Shown: positions 27,840 to 37,602, numbered from the stretch's first letter. The stretch is DNA of 64,000 nt from Paucimonas sp. (GCA_031253995.1 JAIRVG010000086.1:20854-84853); one strand, 5' to 3'. Translations and numbers: made by a program. Notes: a model not told the origin generated them from the sequence alone.

Positions 27840-29630
27840 TCACCGCTGGAACTTCGCCTGTGCCACCAACCCCTTCACATACTCCGTCCCCGGCCGATCC
27901 AGTACCTCCGCACTGCCGCCCTCCTCGACGATCCTGCCCTCCTTGACCACCAGCACCCGATCGGCAATCGCCCGCACCACCCCCAGGTCATGGGTAACGA
28001 ACACCAGCGTCATGCCCTCCTCCTGCAACTCGCGCAACAAAGCCAGGATCGCCGCCTGCACCGATACATCCAGCGCCGAGGTCACCTCGTCACAGATCAG
28101 CACCTCGGGCTCGCACACCAGCGCCCGGGCGATCGCTACCCGCTGGCGCTCGCCGCCGGACAACTGATGCGGGTACTTGCCCGCCGTCTCCACCGGCAAC
28201 GCCACCCGTGTCAACGCCGCCTCGATCCGCGCCCGGCATTCAGCGCCCTTGAGCCCGAAGAAATGCTCCAGCGGCGCCTGCAGGCACTGGTACACCGATT
28301 GCCGCGGATTCAACGCGCGATAGGGATTCTGGAAGATGTACTGGATCCGGTGCCGGGTCGCCGCATCACGCTTGCGCGCCACCAGGCTCAGCGGCTGGCC
28401 GTCGAAACGCAACTGGCCGATCCCGCCATCCCCCAGCCCGGCCAGGGTCCGCGCCAGGCTGGTCTTGCCCGAGCCCGACTCGCCCACCACCGCCAGGCAC
28501 TCGCCACGGTGCACCTCAAGCGACAGGTCGAAGAGCACCTGCCGGTCGTAGCTCAGGTTCAGCTCACGCAGCTCCAACAACGGCTCCCGCGTTTCCGACA
28601 ACACCCGCACCGGCACCGCCTCTTCCGCAGGCAACGCGGTCAGTTGCGGATGCCGGCAAGCCACCTCCTGCGTGCCGTCCAGTACCTGCAATGGCGGCTC
28701 GATCACCGAGCACGCCGCACTGCGTCGCGAGCAACGCGGGGCGAAGGCGCAGCCGGCAGGCCGCTGCCCCGGCGCGGGCGCATGCCCGGCAATCGCCCGC
28801 AGCATCCGCTGGCGCCCCACCTCCGGAATCGCCGCCAGCAAGCCCAGGGTGTAGGGATGTCCCGGCCGCTCGAACAACCGCTCGCGGCTGGCTACTTCGA
28901 CGATGCGCCCGGCATACATCACCATCACCCGGTCCACCAGGTCCTTGATCACCCCCAGGTCATGGGACACGTACACCGCCGCCACACCCTGCTCCTTGCA
29001 CAGTCGGCGCACGGTTTGCAGGATGTGGGCGCGGGTGCCGACGTCCAGCGCGGTGGTCGGCTCGTCGAGCACGATCAGCTTCGGTCGCAGGATGAACGCC
29101 AGGGCCAGCATCACCCGCTGCTGCTGCCCGCCGGACAGCTGATGGGCAAAACGCCGGAGAAACTCGCCATCTCCCGGCAGCCCGACATCCACCAGCGTCT
29201 GCTGCAGACGCAGCTCCCGCGCCTCGCGATCCAGCCCCGGCTCATGGGCCTGCAGGGTTTCCAGCAACAGCTTGCCGATACGGATCGCCGGGTTGAGCGC
29301 CAGCGCCGGGTCCTGGGCGACATAGCCGATCAGCCCGCCACGGGCCCGGCGCAGGGCCTCGCCCTCCAGCGCCAGCAGATCGGTGCCCGCCACCCGCACC
29401 TGCCCGCCGCTGATCCGCGCCCCGCGCCGCGCATGGGCGAGCAAGGCCGTGGCCAGGGTGGTCTTGCCCGAGCCGGACTCCCCCACCAGTCCGAGGATTT
29501 CCCCCGGCGCCAGGCTGAAGTCGATGTGCTCGATGACATCGGCACCGCTGTCCAGTTCGACCCGCAGTTGCTCGACCTGCAAGGCCGCGATCCCGGCCAC
29601 TGCCGGCGTGGAAAGAACGAATGCATTCAT
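27840..29630 (-). CDS. Fused two-domain ABC ATPase of a peptide/organosulfur importer
   Basis: A 596-residue protein with two complete ABC modules of the DppD/DppF type. First: GESGSGKTTL, LSGGQQQRV, LIVLDEPTTALD. Second: GESGSGKTSL, LSGGERQRV, VLICDEVTSALD. A Cys-containing oligopeptide-transporter C-terminal region (FAPRC...ACRHP) joins them. It powers the two permeases upstream (ATGA overlap). The setting with SsuD- and Dsz-like enzymes suggests import of an organosulfur compound or sulfur peptide. Last gene of the seven-gene leftward operon. Confidence 0.9.
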   Translation of the reverse strand: MNAFVLSTPAVAGIAALQVEQLRVELDSGADVIEHIDFSLAPGEILGLVGESGSGKTTLATALLAHARRGARISGGQVRVAGTDLLALEGEALRRARGGLIGYVAQDPALALNPAIRIGKLLLETLQAHEPGLDREARELRLQQTLVDVGLPGDGEFLRRFAHQLSGGQQQRVMLALAFILRPKLIVLDEPTTALDVGTRAHILQTVRRLCKEQGVAAVYVSHDLGVIKDLVDRVMVMYAGRIVEVASRERLFERPGHPYTLGLLAAIPEVGRQRMLRAIAGHAPAPGQRPAGCAFAPRCSRRSAACSVIEPPLQVLDGTQEVACRHPQLTALPAEEAVPVRVLSETREPLLELRELNLSYDRQVLFDLSLEVHRGECLAVVGESGSGKTSLARTLAGLGDGGIGQLRFDGQPLSLVARKRDAATRHRIQYIFQNPYRALNPRQSVYQCLQAPLEHFFGLKGAECRARIEAALTRVALPVETAGKYPHQLSGGERQRVAIARALVCEPEVLICDEVTSALDVSVQAAILALLRELQEEGMTLVFVTHDLGVVRAIADRVLVVKEGRIVEEGGSAEVLDRPGTEYVKGLVAQAKFQR

Positions 29631-30445
29631 GTGCGCGCTCCCGCGCTGTACCGGGCAATGCCTTCGGCCAGCAGGTTGGTGCCATAGGCGAACACCGCGA
29701 TCAGCAGCGCCGGGGCCAGCACGGCCCAGGGCTGGATCAGCAGGCCGGCCTGGTTTTCATTGATCATCAGGCCCCAGTCCGCCGCCGGTGGCGCCACGCC
29801 GTAGCCGAGGAAACTCAGGCCCGAGAGCATGCCGATGCCCCAGGTGAGCATGTTGCCGAAGTGCACCAGCAGCGGCGTCAGCACATTGGGCAGGATCTCC
29901 CGCAGCAGAATGCGCGTGCGGGAAAAGCCCATCATCTGCGCCGCCTCGACGAACTCCTGGCTGGCCACCGATACCGCACTGCCACGGGCCAGGCGAATCA
30001 CCCCAGGGGTGAAGGCGATGGCCACGGTGAGCACGATCAGCCACGGCTGACGGCCGAGCATGGACACGATGAGCAGCACCAGGATCAGGTCGGGAAACGC
30101 CAGCCAGACATCCGCCAGCCAGGTAATGGCCTGGTCCAGGCGCTGTCGCGACAGCCCGGCGAGCATGCCCAGTACGCTGCCCACCAGCAGCGCCAGAGCC
30201 GCCGCGGCCACCGACATCCACAGGATCGACAGCCCACCCGCCAACAGCCGCGACAGCACATCGTGACCGAGGAAGTCATGCCCCAGCGGTGCGCCGGACG
30301 CCGGCGCGCCATACACGCCACCGAGCATGTCGGTCGGTGCATGGGGCGCCAGCCATGGCCCGAGCAGGGCCAGCAACACCACCGCCAGGGTCACCAGGGC
30401 GCCACGGCGGATCGAGGGTTCACCCCAGAATCGTGCATCGAACAT
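29627..30445 (-). CDS. ABC importer permease, DppC type
   Basis: A 272-residue inner-membrane permease with six helices and the EAA loop (VEAAQMMGFSRTRILLREILPN) contacting the ATPase. The DppC/OppC-type start with an N-terminal helix and a long periplasmic loop (APHAPTDMLGG...) is visible. It overlaps the ATPase start by 4 bases and lies 13 bases after the DppB-type permease. Confidence 0.9.
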   Translation of the reverse strand: MFDARFWGEPSIRRGALVTLAVVLLALLGPWLAPHAPTDMLGGVYGAPASGAPLGHDFLGHDVLSRLLAGGLSILWMSVAAAALALLVGSVLGMLAGLSRQRLDQAITWLADVWLAFPDLILVLLIVSMLGRQPWLIVLTVAIAFTPGVIRLARGSAVSVASQEFVEAAQMMGFSRTRILLREILPNVLTPLLVHFGNMLTWGIGMLSGLSFLGYGVAPPAADWGLMINENQAGLLIQPWAVLAPALLIAVFAYGTNLLAEGIARYSAGART

Positions 30446-30458
30446 GAATCACTCCTTC

Positions 30459-31517
30459 TCAGGGGGCCTTGGCCGCAGGACGCCGCCACCAGCTCTGGAT
30501 GCCGCGACGGCTGCGCTGGATCAGTCCGGCGCGGCGTGCGGTACGCAATTTCGGGGTGAGCAGCACGGTCAGCAGGTCGGCCAGCAGGTTGATCGCCACC
30601 ACGCCGAGGGTGATGACCAGCACCGCGCCCTGGATCAGCGGCAGGTCGCGCATCTGGATCGCGCTGTTCAGCAAGGTGCCGATGCCGGGGTAGCTGAACA
30701 CCACTTCCGCCAGCAGCGCGCCACCGATCAGTACCCGCAGGGTCAGGGCCACGCCCTGGATCGCCGGCACCAGCGCGTTGGGCAAGGTGTGGCACCAGAC
30801 CAGGCGCCGCTCCGACAGGCCACGCAGGCGGGCAGCACCGACATAGTCGGACTCCAGGGTCTCGATCATCGATGCCCGCACCAGCCGCGCCAGGTACGGC
30901 AACGCCGACAGGCTCAGGGCCAGGACCGGCAGCGCCAGGTAGTGGAGCTGGCGCCACAGCGGGCGGTCCGGGTCGATCAGCGACACCGCCGGCAGCAGGT
31001 CGAAGTGCGGCATGGAGAACAGCAGCACCAGGCCGATGGCGACCAGGTAGCCCGGGGTCGCCTTGAGCACGATCAGGGTCGCCAGGCCCCAGCGGTCCAG
31101 GCGCGAGTCGCGGCGCAGGGCCAGGCCGACGCCGATGACCAGGGCCAGCGGCACCACCAGCAGCAACACGCCAAGGAGCAACGCCAGGGTATTGCCGAAG
31201 CGGATGAACAGCAGCTCGGCCACCGGCTGCGCGGAATCCAGCGAGATGCCGAGGTCGCCGCGCAGGATCTGCGCCAGCCAGGCGAGGTACTGGATCAGGA
31301 TCGGCCGGTCCAGGCCCAGTTGCTGGCGCAGGGTGAGGATGCTCTCCAGCGGCGCCTCGGGACCGAGGATCACCCGCGCCGGATCCGAGGGCAGCGCCTG
31401 GGTGGCGATGAACACCACCAGGCTGATGACCCAGGCGGTCAGCAGGCCGTAGCCCAGGCGACCGAGGAACCACGGCAGCCAGGCGGGCAAGCGGGAGGTG
31501 CGGATAGGCTCAGGCAT
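30459..31517 (-). CDS. ABC importer permease, DppB type
   Basis: A 352-residue permease with a long N-terminal part (GLLTAWVISLVVFIATQALPSDPA), six helices and the EAA loop (DYVGAARLRGLSERRLVWCHTLPNAL). This is the partner of the DppC-type permease. It overlaps the solute-binding-protein stop by 8 bases. Confidence 0.9.
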   Translation of the reverse strand: MPEPIRTSRLPAWLPWFLGRLGYGLLTAWVISLVVFIATQALPSDPARVILGPEAPLESILTLRQQLGLDRPILIQYLAWLAQILRGDLGISLDSAQPVAELLFIRFGNTLALLLGVLLLVVPLALVIGVGLALRRDSRLDRWGLATLIVLKATPGYLVAIGLVLLFSMPHFDLLPAVSLIDPDRPLWRQLHYLALPVLALSLSALPYLARLVRASMIETLESDYVGAARLRGLSERRLVWCHTLPNALVPAIQGVALTLRVLIGGALLAEVVFSYPGIGTLLNSAIQMRDLPLIQGAVLVITLGVVAINLLADLLTVLLTPKLRTARRAGLIQRSRRGIQSWWRRPAAKAP

Positions 31518-33078
31518 GGTTCAACCACAGGCTGTCGAAGCGCCAGGAGGCGAAGGTGGTCTGTTCGCCGTGCAGGCCGCCGACCTTGTTCGAGGCGGCG
31601 TCGAGCACGTCGGTGAAGCCCCAGATCAGCAGGCCGCCGCGCTGGTGCTGGATGGTCTGCGCCTCGTGCACCAGCGCCCGACGCTGGGCCAGGTCGGGCT
31701 GGCCGAGAGCCTGGGTGAACAGTTGCGAGAAACGCTCGTCGCGGAAATTGCTGCGGTTGTAGATGGCCAGCGGCGCGTCGTTGTGCAGGCCGGTGGCGAG
31801 GAAGCCACGGGCCGGGGTCGAGCACGGCGACATCAGCCATTGCTCCTTCTGCGGGCCGTTGAACACCGAGCCGTCCACCGGCGTGACCTTGATCTCCACC
31901 CCGGCCTTCTTCGCCTGCTGGGCGAACACCAGCGCGGCGTTGACCTCGTTGGCGGTGGTGGTCAGCTCCAGGCGCAGGTCGCTGGCGCCGGCCTGGCGCA
32001 GCAGCGAGCGGGCCTGGTCCAGGTCGTAGGGACGCTGCTCGATGGCGTGGTTGTAGGTCGGGTCCTGGGGCGAATAGAGGTCGTTGGCGATGCGGCCGAA
32101 ACCGTTGAGGCCACGACCCACCAGTTCCTGGCGGTCGGCCAGCAGGCGGAAGGCCTGGCGCACCCGCTCGTCCTGGAACGGCGCCTTGGCGGTGTTGAGG
32201 TTGAAACCGCTGAACGAGGTGGTCGGCGAGGCCACCAGTTGCAGGCGCGGATCGGCCTTGATCAGCGCACTGTGCTCGGCCTGGACCGCGCTGGCGATAT
32301 CGATCTGCCCGGCGCGCAACGCGGCGACCCGCGATACCTGGTCCTTGAATTCGATGATTTCCAGCTCGTCGGCATAGGGCTGGTTGGGCTTGAAGTAGTT
32401 CTCGAAGCGGGTGAACAGCGCCCGCTGTCCCGGCACGAAGCGCTTGAGCCGGTATGGCCCCGCTCCCACCGGATTGTTCGGGTCGTAGTCGGTGGGCACG
32501 ATGCCGCCGAAGGCGATCAGGGTTTCGTCCAGCGGGAAGAAGCTGCGACCTTCCTTGAAGCGGATCTCGATGGTGCGCTCGTCCAGCTTGCGCAGGGCCT
32601 GGCGATCGATGGCGCCGACCAGCCCGGCATAGGGCGAGGCCAGTTTCGGGTCGGTGAGGCGCAGGATCGAGAACAGCATGTCGTCCGAGGTGATGGTCTT
32701 GCCGTGGTGGAACTCCAGGCCCGGACGGATACGGATGGTCCAGGCGCTGGCGTCGGCATTGGGCTCGGCGAACTCGGCCAGGCCCAGGCGCGTGCTGACG
32801 TCGTCGTTCCATTCCCAGAACTTGCTGTACAGCGCCCAGCCGCGAATGATCCCGCCGCCGGACGGCTTGTGCGCGTCGAGGTTGCCGGCCTGGTCGCCAT
32901 CGATGATGCCGACCCGCAGGCGCCCGCCGCGCACCGGGGTACCGGGGACGGCGCTGGACACCACGGCGGCGGGATCACCGCCACCGCAGCCGCTGAGCAG
33001 GCTGGAACCGAGGATCAGGCCGCCACCGACGGCGAGGCTGTTGCCGAGGAACACCCGGCGGGAAAATTCGTTGGGCAT
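31510..33078 (-). CDS. Solute-binding protein family 5, Tat-exported lipoprotein
   Basis: A 522-residue SBP_bac_5 protein. The N-terminus SRRVFLGNS carries twin arginines followed by a hydrophobic stretch and the lipobox LLSGC, so it is probably Tat-exported and lipid-anchored. GWALYSKFWEWN and the extended peptide-binding fold follow. The ligand is unknown; its operon partners suggest a sulfur-containing compound. The ATG with AAGGAAAG was preferred to a start 114 bases upstream that would run through the monooxygenase gene. Confidence 0.88.
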   Translation of the reverse strand: MPNEFSRRVFLGNSLAVGGGLILGSSLLSGCGGGDPAAVVSSAVPGTPVRGGRLRVGIIDGDQAGNLDAHKPSGGGIIRGWALYSKFWEWNDDVSTRLGLAEFAEPNADASAWTIRIRPGLEFHHGKTITSDDMLFSILRLTDPKLASPYAGLVGAIDRQALRKLDERTIEIRFKEGRSFFPLDETLIAFGGIVPTDYDPNNPVGAGPYRLKRFVPGQRALFTRFENYFKPNQPYADELEIIEFKDQVSRVAALRAGQIDIASAVQAEHSALIKADPRLQLVASPTTSFSGFNLNTAKAPFQDERVRQAFRLLADRQELVGRGLNGFGRIANDLYSPQDPTYNHAIEQRPYDLDQARSLLRQAGASDLRLELTTTANEVNAALVFAQQAKKAGVEIKVTPVDGSVFNGPQKEQWLMSPCSTPARGFLATGLHNDAPLAIYNRSNFRDERFSQLFTQALGQPDLAQRRALVHEAQTIQHQRGGLLIWGFTDVLDAASNKVGGLHGEQTTFASWRFDSLWLNHA

Positions 33079-33088
33079 GGGTCTTTCC

Positions 33089-34264
33089 TTAGGCCGGTTC
33101 GGCCGTCGTGCGGGCCTTGAGGCGCGGGACCTCGAAGCCGTGGTCCAGGTCGAGCAAGGGGAACAGCAGGTCGGCGACCCGGTGCGCTTCATCGATCAGC
33201 GGGAAGCCGGAAAGGATGAAGGCGCTGGTGCCCTGGGCCTCGTACTCGCGAATGCGCTCGGCCACCTGCTCGGCGCTGCCTACCAGGTAGGTGCCGGCGG
33301 CCGGCCCCAGCAGGTTGAAGCCGAACAGGCTCGGGCCGGTCCATACGTTCGGGTAGATCTCCAGGTCGCGGGCCTTGGGCAGGCGGCCTTCGCGGATCGC
33401 CTGGACATTGGCCTGGATGCGCGGGTCGTCGCTGTGGAAGCTGTCCAGGGTCTGCCCCGGCGGCAGTTGCCGTTCGATGGCGGCGCGGGCGGTGGCCAGC
33501 GAGGTGTTGTCCAGCAGCTTCTGGGCGTGGGCCCAGGCCTCTTCCTCGGTTTCGCGGACGATGATTTGCAGGCGCGTGCCGTAGGTCAGCTCGCGACCGA
33601 TCTTCGCCGCCTCGGCGCCGACCTTGCGGAACTTGGCGCCGAGCTTCGGTGGCGTGTCGGCGAAGCTCAGGTAGACATCGAGCAACTGCACCGAATGGGC
33701 CACGCCCGGATCGGAAGTACCCGCGCCCCACAGCGGCACCGACAGGCGCTTGGGCGGATGCCAGCCACCCAGCGGATGGCGCGCAGCAGCGGCCGGACGC
33801 GGCGCCAGCTTGACGAACTGGCCTTCGTAGCCCTCGGTGCTGCCCGCGTAGATGGCCTGGAACGCGCGCCAGTATTCGAGGCTGAACTGGTAGCGCTCGT
33901 CATGCGGGTAATGCACGCCCAGGGTGGCCAGGCCGGCATCGCTGCCATTGACCACGTTGAACAGCAGGCGGCCGTTGGAGAACTCGTCGAAGGTCAGCGC
34001 CCACTTGGCCAGGACCGCTGGCGACACTTCGCCCGGGTGTTGCGCCACGAGAAAGCGCAGGCGCTCGGTGGCATCGATCAGCGCCGCGGCCACGGTCAGG
34101 CTTTCGTTGGGGCTGGTGCCCAGCAGCGAGCCGTAATAGCCCAGGCGATCGGCGCTCACCGCCAGTTGCTTGAGGTGATTGAAGTCGGTCAGCCAGCGGC
34201 CCTGTTCTTCCCAAGGGTATGGGCCATCAGGACTGGTGAGGTACCAGAGGATCTTCACTGCCAT
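33089..34264 (-). CDS. FMNH2-dependent monooxygenase, SsuD/DszA-like (LLM family)
   Basis: A 391-residue luciferase-like monooxygenase close to the alkanesulfonate monooxygenase group: FLVAQHPGEVSPAVLAKWALTFDEFSNGRLLFNVVNGSDAG, then VPLWGAGTSDPG and LQIIVRETEEEAWAHAQ. Such enzymes use reduced flavin and O2 to cleave C-S bonds of sulfonates or sulfones. No flavin reductase is encoded nearby, so FMNH2 must come from elsewhere. Same operon as the Cys-type DszB homologue and the class II aldolase. Confidence 0.9.
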   Translation of the reverse strand: MAVKILWYLTSPDGPYPWEEQGRWLTDFNHLKQLAVSADRLGYYGSLLGTSPNESLTVAAALIDATERLRFLVAQHPGEVSPAVLAKWALTFDEFSNGRLLFNVVNGSDAGLATLGVHYPHDERYQFSLEYWRAFQAIYAGSTEGYEGQFVKLAPRPAAAARHPLGGWHPPKRLSVPLWGAGTSDPGVAHSVQLLDVYLSFADTPPKLGAKFRKVGAEAAKIGRELTYGTRLQIIVRETEEEAWAHAQKLLDNTSLATARAAIERQLPPGQTLDSFHSDDPRIQANVQAIREGRLPKARDLEIYPNVWTGPSLFGFNLLGPAAGTYLVGSAEQVAERIREYEAQGTSAFILSGFPLIDEAHRVADLLFPLLDLDHGFEVPRLKARTTAEPA

Positions 34265-34276
34265 GGTCGGATGTCC

Positions 34277-35011
34277 TTATGCGCGTGGGCTGTCGTTGGC
34301 CGGCACCAGGCCGAGTTCGCGGGCCTGGTCGAGGAGCTTGCTCATGGTCCACTGCTGGGTCAGCACGCCCGGGCCGTAGGGCCGCGAGCCGCCGAGGGAT
34401 TCGGCCAGCAGTTGCAGTTGCGCGCCCTCCTCCAGCAGCAGGATGAACTCGGCGGTGTGGCGCAGGCCTTGGGTGCCCCATACGGTGGCGCCGCCGTTGG
34501 CTTCGAGGATCGCCGGGGTGAAGGGGTTGTCCGCCAGGCTGTCGAGGATGAAGTCCACCTCGTCCTGGCGACGGTCGATGTACACCGGCAGTTCGCGGGC
34601 CAGCTGGAAGCGCTGCACCGGCACGTAGTGGAACGGCAGGGTGCGCTGGGTCTGGGCCCAGGCGCCGAGGTACGGGCTGTGCACGTGGGACACGGTGGTG
34701 ATCTGCGGTTGCTGCTGGAACAGCCGGGTGTAGCGGTTGAGGCCGCCCTTGCCCTGGCCCAGCAACAGGTTGCCGGCAAAATCGGTGACGCTGGCTTTCA
34801 GCGGCTTGTGGTGGCTCCACGGGCCCGGGTAGTTCACCGAGACCAGCAGGTCGCGGCCCGGCACGCGCTCGATGAAGCCGACGGTGCCGTTGGCGGTGAT
34901 GGTGTTGGTCTCGCGGTAGACGCGGAAGGCCTCGCCGGCTTCATGGGTGACGGCCTCGACGAAGTCCTTCAGTTCGGCGTCGATCAGGTTTTCGGTGGTC
35001 AGTACGGTCAT
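34277..35011 (-). CDS. Class II aldolase/adducin-family protein
   Basis: A 244-residue zinc-type aldolase fold. The HxH zinc motif is seen in VSHVHSPYLG, and a later His in GLRHTAEF is in the position of the third ligand. GFIERVPGRDLLVS fits the family start. It may cleave or epimerise the carbon skeleton left after desulfonation, but the substrate is unknown. The DszB-like stop and this ATG are only 1 base apart. Confidence 0.82.
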   Translation of the reverse strand: MTVLTTENLIDAELKDFVEAVTHEAGEAFRVYRETNTITANGTVGFIERVPGRDLLVSVNYPGPWSHHKPLKASVTDFAGNLLLGQGKGGLNRYTRLFQQQPQITTVSHVHSPYLGAWAQTQRTLPFHYVPVQRFQLARELPVYIDRRQDEVDFILDSLADNPFTPAILEANGGATVWGTQGLRHTAEFILLLEEGAQLQLLAESLGGSRPYGPGVLTQQWTMSKLLDQARELGLVPANDSPRA

Positions 35012-35012
35012 G

Positions 35013-36077
35013 TCACAGGTCCTTGTCGTGGGCGCGTTGCGCCAGCAGTTCGCGGGCGGCTTGCAGCGGGCGGTGGTCGACCCACTCGGCGAGGTCGAAA
35101 TCGGCTTCGAGGAAGCCATGCAGGTTGAGGAAGGTCTTCTGGATATCGAGGAAGGCCAGGCGCTGTTCGGAGAGGTCCGGGGCCAGGGTGGTGTGGAAGT
35201 CGCCGCGGTAGGCTTCGTCCACGCCCTGGGCACCGGCACGGGTCTCGTCCTGGAGGATGCGCAGCACGCCTTCGCGGTTGTCCCGCGCCCATTCGGCAGC
35301 GCGCAGGGTCTGGGCGAGGAAGCGCACCACCAGGTCGAAATGCTCGTCGAGCAGGCTCTGGTGCACGGTGATCGGCCGTGGCGTGCCGTTGTTGATGCGA
35401 TGGCGCGGGTCTTCGATCTGGTCCAGATCGATGCCGACCTCAAGGCCCAGGCGGCGCGCGGCGTCGGCGGCGGAGGCGCCCTTGACGTAGACCGCGTCCA
35501 CTTCGCCGCGCACCAGGTAATCCAGGCCTGACCAGAGGCGCTGAAGGCCTTCGTTGGGGTTCGGTGCCTGTTCCTGGTCGTGCAGCGGCACTTCTACCAG
35601 CGTGACATCGCCGAAGCCGAGGCCAGCCAGGCTCAGCGCGCCTTTGTAGCCATGCAGGCTCATGGCCCGGGCGATGCTGCCGGGACGGTTGGCCCCCCAG
35701 GCCGGCAGGGCCAGGCGCTTGCCCTTGAGGTCGGCGGCGCTGCGGATGCCGGAGCCAGGACGCACGAGGATGGTCTGCCATTCCTCGATCCAGGTCAGGC
35801 CGATCAGGCGGCTTGGCGAACCGGCAGCGCGGGCGGCCAGGGCCGGGACGTTGCCACCCTCGCGAAACAGTCCGGGCAACTGGTGATCGTAATGGTGGTG
35901 GCCGAGTTGCCGGGCTTCCTGCAGGGTCTGCACCGGCAGGCCGTCGGCGGCGAACTCTTCGCCAAGCCAGCCCAGGGTGTAGGCGATGCCGGACGCGGTT
36001 GGGACCGGGCAGCGGGTGAACCAGAGTTGCTCCAGGGGCGCCGCGCTGGGCAGCGGCAAGGTAGCAGCGAGTGACAT
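35013..36077 (-). CDS. DszB-like desulfinase (catalytic Cys present)
   Basis: A 354-residue periplasmic-binding-fold protein usually labelled 'ABC substrate-binding', but without a signal peptide. It aligns with 2-hydroxybiphenyl-2-sulfinate desulfinase DszB: FTRCPVP carries Cys23 at the place of DszB Cys27 (SNCPVP); HHHYDHQ gives the His60 equivalent, and FREGGNVP the Arg70-Gly73 block. All three catalytic residues are therefore retained. Predicted cytoplasmic C-S hydrolysis of a sulfinate to sulfite. First gene of the leftward operon, 55 bases from a sigma-54 promoter. Confidence 0.78.
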   Translation of the reverse strand: MSLAATLPLPSAAPLEQLWFTRCPVPTASGIAYTLGWLGEEFAADGLPVQTLQEARQLGHHHYDHQLPGLFREGGNVPALAARAAGSPSRLIGLTWIEEWQTILVRPGSGIRSAADLKGKRLALPAWGANRPGSIARAMSLHGYKGALSLAGLGFGDVTLVEVPLHDQEQAPNPNEGLQRLWSGLDYLVRGEVDAVYVKGASAADAARRLGLEVGIDLDQIEDPRHRINNGTPRPITVHQSLLDEHFDLVVRFLAQTLRAAEWARDNREGVLRILQDETRAGAQGVDEAYRGDFHTTLAPDLSEQRLAFLDIQKTFLNLHGFLEADFDLAEWVDHRPLQAARELLAQRAHDKDL

Positions 36078-36130
36078 GGGTGGACTCCATCAGGGGATCG
36101 AAGGGGCCAGGCGGCCTTTGCCAGGGCTAT

Positions 36131-36146
36131 TGCAGCGCCCGTGCCA
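36131..36146 (-). promoter_or_regulatory. Sigma-54 promoter of the leftward organosulfur operon
   Basis: Minus strand TGGCACG-GGCG-CTGCA: a perfect -24 element and a one-mismatch -12 element with exactly GG-N10-GC spacing. It lies 55 bases before the DszB-like ATG. Confidence 0.82.
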
Positions 36147-36233
36147 AGTCGACAACCCACTGATTTCATTGAATTTTATACCTGTCACCGGATGCAGACT
36201 GCTGATCTGCCAGCACCCGCCCAGCGTCATTGC

Positions 36234-36278
36234 TGCTGCCTGAGCAACAACCGGCCGCGGACTGCTGCTGGAGCAGCA
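36234..36278. promoter_or_regulatory. Paired upstream activator dyads between the divergent operons
   Basis: Dyad 1 (36234-36249) TGCTGCC-TG-AGCAACA and dyad 2 (36263-36278) TGCTGCT-GG-AGCAGCA have the same 7-2-7 layout with centres 29 bp apart. They lie 60-125 bp from both sigma-54 promoters, where an enhancer-binding protein is expected. A third copy of the same dyad lies upstream of the third unit of the locus (41270-41285). SfnR is the likely type of activator; it is not encoded here. Confidence 0.7.
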
Positions 36279-36331
36279 ACCAGCCTCTTGGAAATCGCTG
36301 AAAGCCACGTATCTCAAGGCCTCCAGGCCAC

Positions 36332-36346
36332 TGGCACAGAACCTGC
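36332..36346 (+). promoter_or_regulatory. Sigma-54 promoter of the DszC-like/exporter operon
   Basis: TGGCAC-AGAACC-TGC gives GG-N10-GC with a perfect TGGCAC and a CTGC -12 element. It lies 39 bases before the GTG start of the DszC-like gene. Confidence 0.75.
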
Positions 36347-36384
36347 TCCGAACCGCGCACCTGTTCATTCAAGGAAGCGTTATC

Positions 36385-37602
36385 GTGACTACCCTGCCCC
36401 GCCGCCTGGAAAGCGAAGCCCAGGCCATTACCGTCGCCCATGAAGTGGCCGGCGAGATCGCCGCCCTCGCCGCCGATCCGCAAAACAACCGCACCCTGCC
36501 CCGGCGCCAGGCCGAACTGCTGTCCAGCAGCGGCCTGACCGCCATCGGCGTGCCCCGCGCCGATGGCGGCCTTGGCGCCTCGGTGGAAACCATCGTCGAG
36601 ACGGTACGGATCATTTCCCGTGCCGATGGCGGCGTCGGCCAGTTGCTGCAGATCCACAACGTGATGCTGCGCGGCGTGCTCAACGGTTATCCGGATGAAG
36701 TGCGCCAGCGCCTGATCGGCGACCTGCTGGCCGGCAAGCGCCTGGGCAATGCCCTGGCGGAAGTGGGCGGCAAGAACAAGTTCGCCCTCAAGACCCGGGT
36801 CGAGCGCCGCGAGGACGGCGTGCTGGTGCTCAACGGCAGCAAGTTCTACTCCACCGGCTCGTACCTGGCCGAGTGGATTTCCCTGACCGCCGCCAGCGAC
36901 GACGGCGGCGCCGGCGTGCTGCTGCACCGCGATACCCCGGGCCTGACCCTGGTGGACGACTGGGACGCCTTCGGCCAGCACAACTCGGTGAGCGGCACCG
37001 TGCGCTTCGACAATATCGAGCTGGACGAGCGCTACGTCCTGCGTCGCCAGGGCCCGATGAAGCGCACCGGGCTGACCTTCCCGCAGATCCTCCACGCCGC
37101 CATCGACACCGGCATCGCCGCCGGCGCCCTGCAGGCCGGTATCGACTACCTCAACCAGCATGCGCGGCCGTGGGTGGAGAGCGAGGTGGAACGGGCCAGC
37201 GACGAGCCGCATATCATCCGCCAGATCGGCGAATACGCCGTGGCCCTGCGCGCCGCCGAGTCGCTGCTGCGGGATGCCGCGCGGACCTTCGACGCCCACG
37301 AGCGCGACCCGGAGAACAAGACGCTGCAGGACGAACTGATCCTCTCGGTGGCCACCGCCCGCGCCCACTCCGACGGCGCCTCGCTGAAGATCTCCAGCGA
37401 CATCTTCTCCCTGCTCGGCGCCAGTGCGTCCCTGAGCAAGTGGAACCTCGACCGCTTCTGGCGCAACGCCCGGGTGCACACCACCCACGACCCGATCCGC
37501 TGGCGCCTGCACCATGTCGGCAACTACTACCTCAATGGCGTCGATCCGGGCGAGTACACCGCGATCCTCACGGCCAAGCAGAAGGCCGGCGCCAGCCGCT
37601 GA
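36385..37602 (+). CDS. DszC/SfnB-like flavin monooxygenase (acyl-CoA dehydrogenase fold)
   Basis: A 405-residue acyl-CoA-dehydrogenase-fold protein of the sulfur-acquisition group (SfnB, DszC). Features are EVGGKNKF in the flavin-binding middle domain, LNGSKFYSTGSYLAEW, and the C-terminal FWRNARVHTTHDPIRWRLHHVGNYYL, typical of DszC-type oxygenases in place of true dehydrogenases. The predicted role is oxygenation of a sulfur atom with FMNH2. The start is a GTG with AAGGAAG 7 bases upstream. First gene of a sigma-54 operon with two ABC exporter halves. Confidence 0.85.
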   Translation: MTTLPRRLESEAQAITVAHEVAGEIAALAADPQNNRTLPRRQAELLSSSGLTAIGVPRADGGLGASVETIVETVRIISRADGGVGQLLQIHNVMLRGVLNGYPDEVRQRLIGDLLAGKRLGNALAEVGGKNKFALKTRVERREDGVLVLNGSKFYSTGSYLAEWISLTAASDDGGAGVLLHRDTPGLTLVDDWDAFGQHNSVSGTVRFDNIELDERYVLRRQGPMKRTGLTFPQILHAAIDTGIAAGALQAGIDYLNQHARPWVESEVERASDEPHIIRQIGEYAVALRAAESLLRDAARTFDAHERDPENKTLQDELILSVATARAHSDGASLKISSDIFSLLGASASLSKWNLDRFWRNARVHTTHDPIRWRLHHVGNYYLNGVDPGEYTAILTAKQKAGASR